A stretch of DNA of 64,000 bases from Zygnema cylindricum (taxonomy: Eukaryota; Streptophyta; Zygnematophyceae; Zygnematales; Zygnemataceae). The translations under genes and the position numbers were made by a program. The notes below the pieces were generated by a model that saw nothing but the letters and a program-made list of their open reading frames with translations, did no database searches and had not been told where the DNA came from. Location of the stretch: the NCBI GenBank assembly GCA_037447655.1, contig JBBHKE010001236.1, positions 1-64,000 of the forward strand, given 5' to 3'. Shown piece by piece: positions 58,953-64,000 of this stretch (its first letter is position 1; each line of letters opens with the position of its first letter).

Positions 58953-59227
58953 GTTGCTTATTCGTCGAGCATGTCACAATATATTTTTTTTTTGTATCTG
59001 CCAACCCACCTTTTACAGGTACGTTGGCAGATACAAAGAAAAATGAAGCGAACGCCTCACGGATGAACATCCGACGGTCACTATTACCTCCCAGACCTTC
59101 AGAGATTATTGGCAAGATTCTTTGTAATGTTGTTTCGCATATAAAAAAAAATATGCGGCACGGTTTGGTACGGATAGTCGCGAATTTTTGTAAACTACCC
59201 CACTTTTTGACTGGTGGAACTTGACCT

Positions 59228-61376
59228 TAAGGCAAACGCTTTACGTTTATGACATTATCAACTTTTATGCTACTGTCGTAAAACCTGAAAATTTGTGCCT
59301 ATGCTAATCATAAATACAACATTTGTATACTTGAGAAATTGGCAACTGTTGATTAATGAATTTGTTCGAGATGCTACCATCTTACCGATTGTCTGTTTGG
59401 TATTGTTCGCGTGGGGGACCCAAACTGGGGTTCAATCCTTTCCATCTCTCGTTGCCAAATACAACTTTTAACCGTAATAAGGTATACCAAAGCAATAAGC
59501 AGTCGTTAAATTATGAAATCAGTTATAGACGTTACCTTCTTCTCAACTAAATTCTCGTTTGTGTTTGCGTAGTGGATTAAAGGCTGGTAAGTGCAAACAA
59601 GCCACTATCGTTTGAACTTTTTTTACACTTTTTTTTTACGCTTTATGATTTTACATCTGCTTTAGGTCTACATGTGGCTTTACCTCACCCTCCACTTCGA
59701 AGCTCTCATTTTGTTCGCAACCAAACTACTAATTCAAAACAGACTCGTCTAAAATATTTCTTACATTGAGGAAGCTCTTTATTGCGCATATTTTTAATAG
59801 GTGCAAGTGGTGTTGAAGCGCGATTGTAATGTAAAGCGTGAGAGGTTTATTGCATAGTTTGGTGGTTTATTTCTTTAATTAAGTTTTTTATTGTTTATTG
59901 ATCCTCTATGCCTTTCCCTGTCTTTACTTGACCCATTGTAATTTTTAAATGTTTTTTTCCCTTTGTTCTACCCCTTTTGTACGCATATGTTTTTTTCCAT
60001 CGCAAGTTTTTACTGTGATGGACATTCTATGCATAAGTAGATTTGGACAGGGTAATTGATTATTTGTCGACTGCACAAATACGAATTGACCACGAGAATG
60101 AGGTGCGTAGATGTGCTATTTTGTCGAAGATTTTACTTTTGGATGATTTGTTTAGGTAAGTGGATGTACAAAAGGCTTAACAAAAACATTTACGGGGCAA
60201 ACAATAGTCATTTTGATGTATGGGTAATTTACCGACATATAATTATAACGCATACTAAATCGGGGATAACTTTTTCCCAATCGTTGAAAAATGCCTTAAA
60301 ATTATCACTTTTGGCCTAAAGTGGAACCTCCTCGAAACAATTTTTGAGTATAAAAAAACTTGTTTGGAAAAGGATGTAACCCCCAAAAATAAAGCTCAAA
60401 AAATGTAATGTCAAGCAAAATTTGACTGACCACATCTCCGATCACGAGTGGACATTACTAAGATTAAAATGTAATAAGTCGTAGAATTGGCCGTCATTTT
60501 TGTGTGAAACATTTCTGTTTCTTCAAAAAGGCAAATAAAAAATGCCCAAAATTTGGGAATTAATCCCAAGAAAAAGTGGACTCGTAAAGCAAGCGCAAAA
60601 TAAAAATTAAACTTTTTCATATTTTTTCCGTTTTTAAATTTACTTTCGTTTTTTAATTATGAGTGGCCATAATTTTGACCCGCTTCATGCTATGTACCCA
60701 TCAACCGCACCACTAGGTACAATCGAGATGCTTTTTGACCCGAAACCTACCCCAATAGGTCTAAATCCTAAGACTGGTTCCCCATTGCGAACAGATTGGA
60801 CTTTGATTCGTTGCCGTAAACTAAATATAGTTATCACGAAAACGTTCCAAAAAACGCCCTACTCATTAGTCAAACGCTTTACGTTTACGACATTTTGTCT
60901 GTTGTCGTTGGAAAGACTCTTTTCGCAAACACGATTTTAACTCCGCGCAAGCGGTTAAGGGTACTTTCGCATGTAACCGAAACTCTAATCTTGTAACTTT
61001 GTTTTTAGCGAAGATTCTCCGTACCACTTTTAGAGCATTTTTATGTAAGGAAATGAAATCGTTACTTTAGATTGTGACAGATGTAGACGTGTAGACGACT
61101 ACAAAACTCGCAACAATTGATGACGTTTACAGAATAGGCGTCTAACTACTTGTGACATTGTAGATGTTTAGGGTTTGTGACATTGTGACGTCACGTTCAA
61201 TTTATGACAGCGTCGACGTCACAACTTCTAAAAGTTTCCGCCATGGTTTCCCGATTTTGTTTTTTAGACTTTTCTCACTATACTTGCCATCAAAATACAC
61301 CCAAAGATAGTAAAAAGAAATCGCTTTTAGAGATCTTTCATTTGATACCATTGTTGACGTTTTTCATTGCAAGAAT
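59228..61376. other. Unique-looking sequence with a paralogous empty site
   Basis: 60775-60900 matches the sequence flanking F2 (57240-57330 plus 59231-59260) but lacks F2. No gene or RNA recognised; ORFs are under 95 codons and without motifs. Confidence 0.5.
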
Positions 61377-62685
61377 TGAAATTCTATGGGCTCCATTGCC
61401 ACACAAAATTCTCAGGTCCAAAGGAAGCTAATCTAGATAGTGCCGACTCCAAGTTAACATAAACCCAAATGATTGACCCCTTGACAATCAAAACCCCATT
61501 ACAGCTTCACCCCTGTGAAATAAGACTTTCTGTGTGCTCAGTTTCACTACAGAATGCAAAGTTAGAATTGTAGTTTAGGATAACATTCCCCACTTTGACT
61601 TTCCCTTAGAAATGCAGCCACGCATGCAGGCATAAACTCTGACCGACAACACCCCTGTGTAGCCTGGACTCCCCTGAGTCCGCAGCTACAGAATCACTGA
61701 ATTTGGTCAACTGAATTGATAGTTATGGCTGGCCAAAGTTTGCCATTTATACAAGGTGCTCTCTGGGAGAGTCAGCTACCTACCGGAAATATTCTAAGTC
61801 CTAAACCTCTCTCTAAACCCTCTAGTACTGAGGTACGAACCAATCACATTACTGTATAGTACACAAAGGTACAGATGCCGGTGTACCTTCTGTACGGTCA
61901 TCGTACGACATGGCTAAAAAATCAACAAATGTTCTATCCGGATTCGCTCTTATAATCTCCGGAATTCTTGCCTCCAAATCTTATCTCTCCACGTGGCGCC
62001 AGGTCATGCTGCGTCATAAAAATGGTACCGTACGAGAAAGTACAAGTCCCGGAGTACTTTCTGTACGTACATTGTACGATGTCGCCATAGTGCGACATTT
62101 GTCACTCTCGGATTTGTTTTCTGCCGTTCCGAAAATTCCGTAATCCCGTACGATGTTGCCACGTGTCATCCGGAGTGGCGGCGTCTGCAAACTGCCAAAT
62201 TTTCCTTTTCGCGATGTCGGCGCTAACCACGGCCGTCCGATTTACATCGTAATTAAAACGGACCGTCGAAATAAATGTCCGTACTATTTATTTCGTCCGG
62301 TACTAAAAGTACAACTGTTTCTATGTCCTATATACCGTAACCCTGTTAAATGGAAAATCCTACCTATAACTATTTAAATAGTTATCAAACTATATACGTA
62401 CTAGCACTTGTCCTAGACTAAATGGACAAAGCTAACGGCTACGACACGTTTGACGGACGGTAGGTACCAGGATCAATTCCTGGGTCCGTTAAACACCTTT
62501 TTGGTAAACATACCTATTATCTATTCCTGTCTCTCTGGAGAGCTTAGGCAGCCATGGCTCTAGCTCCATCTCCAGCCTTCAGTGACTACAACAAGTGTGG
62601 GGGCTTGGAGAAGGAGGTTAGAGGCAGACTGCCTCTGCTACTTTTCTATCTTAAAAAAGACCTAGAAAATACCCAAATATCAACA
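61377..62685 (-). repeat. LTR, family C (C3)
   Basis: TGTTGATATTTGGG...AGAATTTCA in element sense, 1309 bp. It is longer than C2 because of an internal duplication near 61870-62200. Flanks AGAAT and GCCCG do not match, so it is not a simple solo LTR. G-box at 62159-62167; TATAAAT-like box near 61750. Confidence 0.83.
62452..62491 (+). other. tRNA top-half-like fold in C3
   Basis: GACGGAC pairs with GTCCGTT (one G-T wobble); linker GGTAGGTA; arm CCAGG/CCTGG; loop ATCAATT. Confidence 0.5.
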
Positions 62686-63300
62686 GCCCGAGGCTGCATC
62701 GGCCTAAGCGGTGGTCCTCCCGGAAAAGGATGCCAAAGGGACAGTCGAAAAACTGATCGCCGATAGAGCCAAGATATTCCACCGAGAGATGCCTCTCGCC
62801 ATGGAAAATTTGCAGGCGTCTCTACACCGAGATTATTTGTGGTATTCTCAACGCCGGTGTAGGAATTATGTTCCCCGGCAGCGACGATTTATGCCGGAGG
62901 ACTTTGTATATCGGATGCAACTGAAGGACACGCTCGATATTTCTGCCGGGAGAGTAATTTTGAAAGTGGCTAAAGTTTCCAACAAAGGGGTTCTTACACT
63001 AGAGGGAAAGGATGGTCTACAAATTAAAGAGAATCAGATCAATGTGGCTCCCTGCCATCTTCGGGGATTGGAAGACAAACCCACTTTCCACTTAACTTAC
63101 TTTGCCGATCCTCCTTCATGTTCATCAGCTTGCACTTAGTCCTCCCAGCTACACGACATATTCGTCTGCAATCAGTGTGGTCAGTAATGTCATTCAGCCT
63201 GTCTCCCTCCTCTTGGGAGCCACACCCTCTACCCTCCAACTCCAAGTTCTATGGGAACTGCGAATGGAGCAGGTAATTGATTTTATGTCTTAGTCACGGT
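62686..63300 (+). pseudogene. pol: Gypsy-like pol C-terminus with PHD-type finger remnant
   Basis: The frame from about 62711 reads FHREMPLAMENLQASLHRD, RRFMPEDFVYRMQL, LDISAGRVILKVAKV and NQINVAPCHL. This resembles the region after integrase in some green-algal gypsy polyproteins (from memory). After a TAG near 63138, out-of-phase sequence reads CNQCGQ-stop-CHSACLPPLG near 63160-63210, like a PHD finger with the usual tryptophan codon turned to a stop. The 5' end is cut by C3. A purine tract AAGAGGGGGAGAAA follows at 63305-63318, suggesting the element's 3' end. Decayed. Confidence 0.55.
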
Positions 63301-63318
63301 TGACTAAGAGGGGGAGAA

Positions 63319-63720
63319 ATTGGGATATCAGCCCGATTACCTAGACCCAAATCCCTTTCCACCGCCAATCCCTTTCCCCATACGCTCATCCATATTCCCT
63401 ATCCAAGCATCTCTCCTATTTTGCATGCATATCTATGGGAGGGATGTGGGCAACAGTGGGCATGATCATCATTCTAGGAAGCATTGGCATTTAGGGGTTA
63501 TTTGTAGGACTTCAATGCCGACAACTCCGGGCTGTGGGCCCTTCCTTGACGCTATTGAGGCACGCTCGCATTTGAACATGGAAATCAAAATTTCTAAAAG
63601 AAATGGCAAAAAGACGCGACAAACTTTGAAGGTCGGTGGATGTCAGACGGAGCGTGCGAGGATATTTTTGGTTAGCTTGCATCCAGCGTGACAGGGGGGA
63701 CATGGCATGTACGACGTGTA
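63319..63720 (+). repeat. Possible 3' LTR of the decayed gypsy fragment
   Basis: Follows the purine tract and begins TTGGGATATCAGCCCGATT. No second copy is in the window to prove it, and the right end is not defined. Confidence 0.3.
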
Positions 63721-63763
63721 AGCCTCTGATGGCGTGTTAGAGGTGGATGTGTTTTTGCATACA

Positions 63764-63815
63764 CGTCCAGTGTGAAGCAACGCTTCTCGCGAGGAGAGCT
63801 TCTTCACACTGGACG
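63764..63815. repeat. Hairpin-forming inverted repeat
   Basis: GTCCAGTGTGAAGCA at 63766 faces CTTCACACTGGAC ending near 63815, with GCTTCTCGCGAGGAGAGC in the loop. The rest to 64000 shows no feature. Confidence 0.7.
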
Positions 63816-64000
63816 ATTTGCGTGATTGCTTCGCGGATCTTAAAAAGTGAAACATCCAACGATCAATACTTACGCCTATAATGTTGGAGCATCCCGACAA
63901 CATTCCAGTAAACATGTTTCGTCTTACAAAAAAATAAAAAATTGTACGAAAAAGTACGGCATCCAGTAAACAAACCCATTTGTCACCTAATGGAATCTTA

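Larger units (their letters stand above)
57331..59227. mobile_element. PIF/Harbinger-like MITE, family F (F2), split by C2
   Basis: GGGTCAAGTTCCGTCAGTC at the left and inverse GGTGGAACTTGACC at the right. Without the C2 LTR it is about 730 bp, the size of F1, and matches F1 in inverted orientation throughout. Flanks TCA/TAA are a degenerate TSD. A paralogous empty site exists at 60870-60890. Confidence 0.78.

Overview
This window looks like repeat-rich, non-genic DNA from a green-lineage (streptophyte) nuclear genome. I see no intact host gene, no bacterial-type operon and no CRISPR. The evidence is plant-type Ty1/copia and chromodomain Ty3/gypsy elements, a BED-finger hAT transposase, long-TIR Mutator-like elements, Tourist/PIF-like MITEs and G-box promoter motifs in the LTRs. 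A gypsy fragment at the right edge resembles, from memory, elements of green algae, so a charophyte alga or early-diverging land plant is possible; this is an inference only.

Layout. 1-3940: 3' half of a chromovirus (Gypsy1) carrying an extra ORF after pol, inserted into the gag of a copia element (A3, 3941-5277, minus). 5278-6939: old LTR fragments and a small tandem repeat. 6940-13384: full-length copia A1 (+). 13385-18651: truncated Gypsy2 (minus), joined to A1 without a target-site duplication. 18752-19453: a decayed minus-strand ORF. 19454-24450: AT-rich DNA, long GA and pyrimidine microsatellites and a G-rich purine tract. 24450-55410: a roughly 310-bp tandem array split by a deep transposon nest. 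55411-61376: MITEs of one 0.73-kb family, one split by a solo LTR. 61377-64000: an LTR and a decayed gypsy pol end.

The nest can be read from its target-site duplications (TSDs). MULE2 (ends 40448 and 54930) sits in the tandem array. It received MULE1 (24871-40443, TSD TTAAGGGAA) at its left tip, copia B1 (40526-46367, TGAAG), copia B2 (46610-52459, AGCTC), solo LTR C1 (52945-54189, GTACT) and a hAT MITE (54298-54712, CTAATTTT). MULE1 received a hAT (25719-35331, CTTTACGA) and a Tourist-like MITE (39363-40142, TAA). The hAT received copia A2 (28020-34452, GGTCT) inside its transposase gene.

Main observations: (1) in both copia families gag starts inside the 5' LTR, and the primer site lies in coding sequence and matches the anticodon region of initiator tRNA-Met (half-tRNA priming); (2) LTR families A and C share a tRNA top-half-like fold supported by compensatory changes; (3) Gypsy1 has an open 420-codon accessory ORF with its own TATA-like box; (4) the five-level nest. 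All coding genes except that ORF carry stops, frameshifts or insertions. Boundaries were read by eye; no alignments or searches were run.
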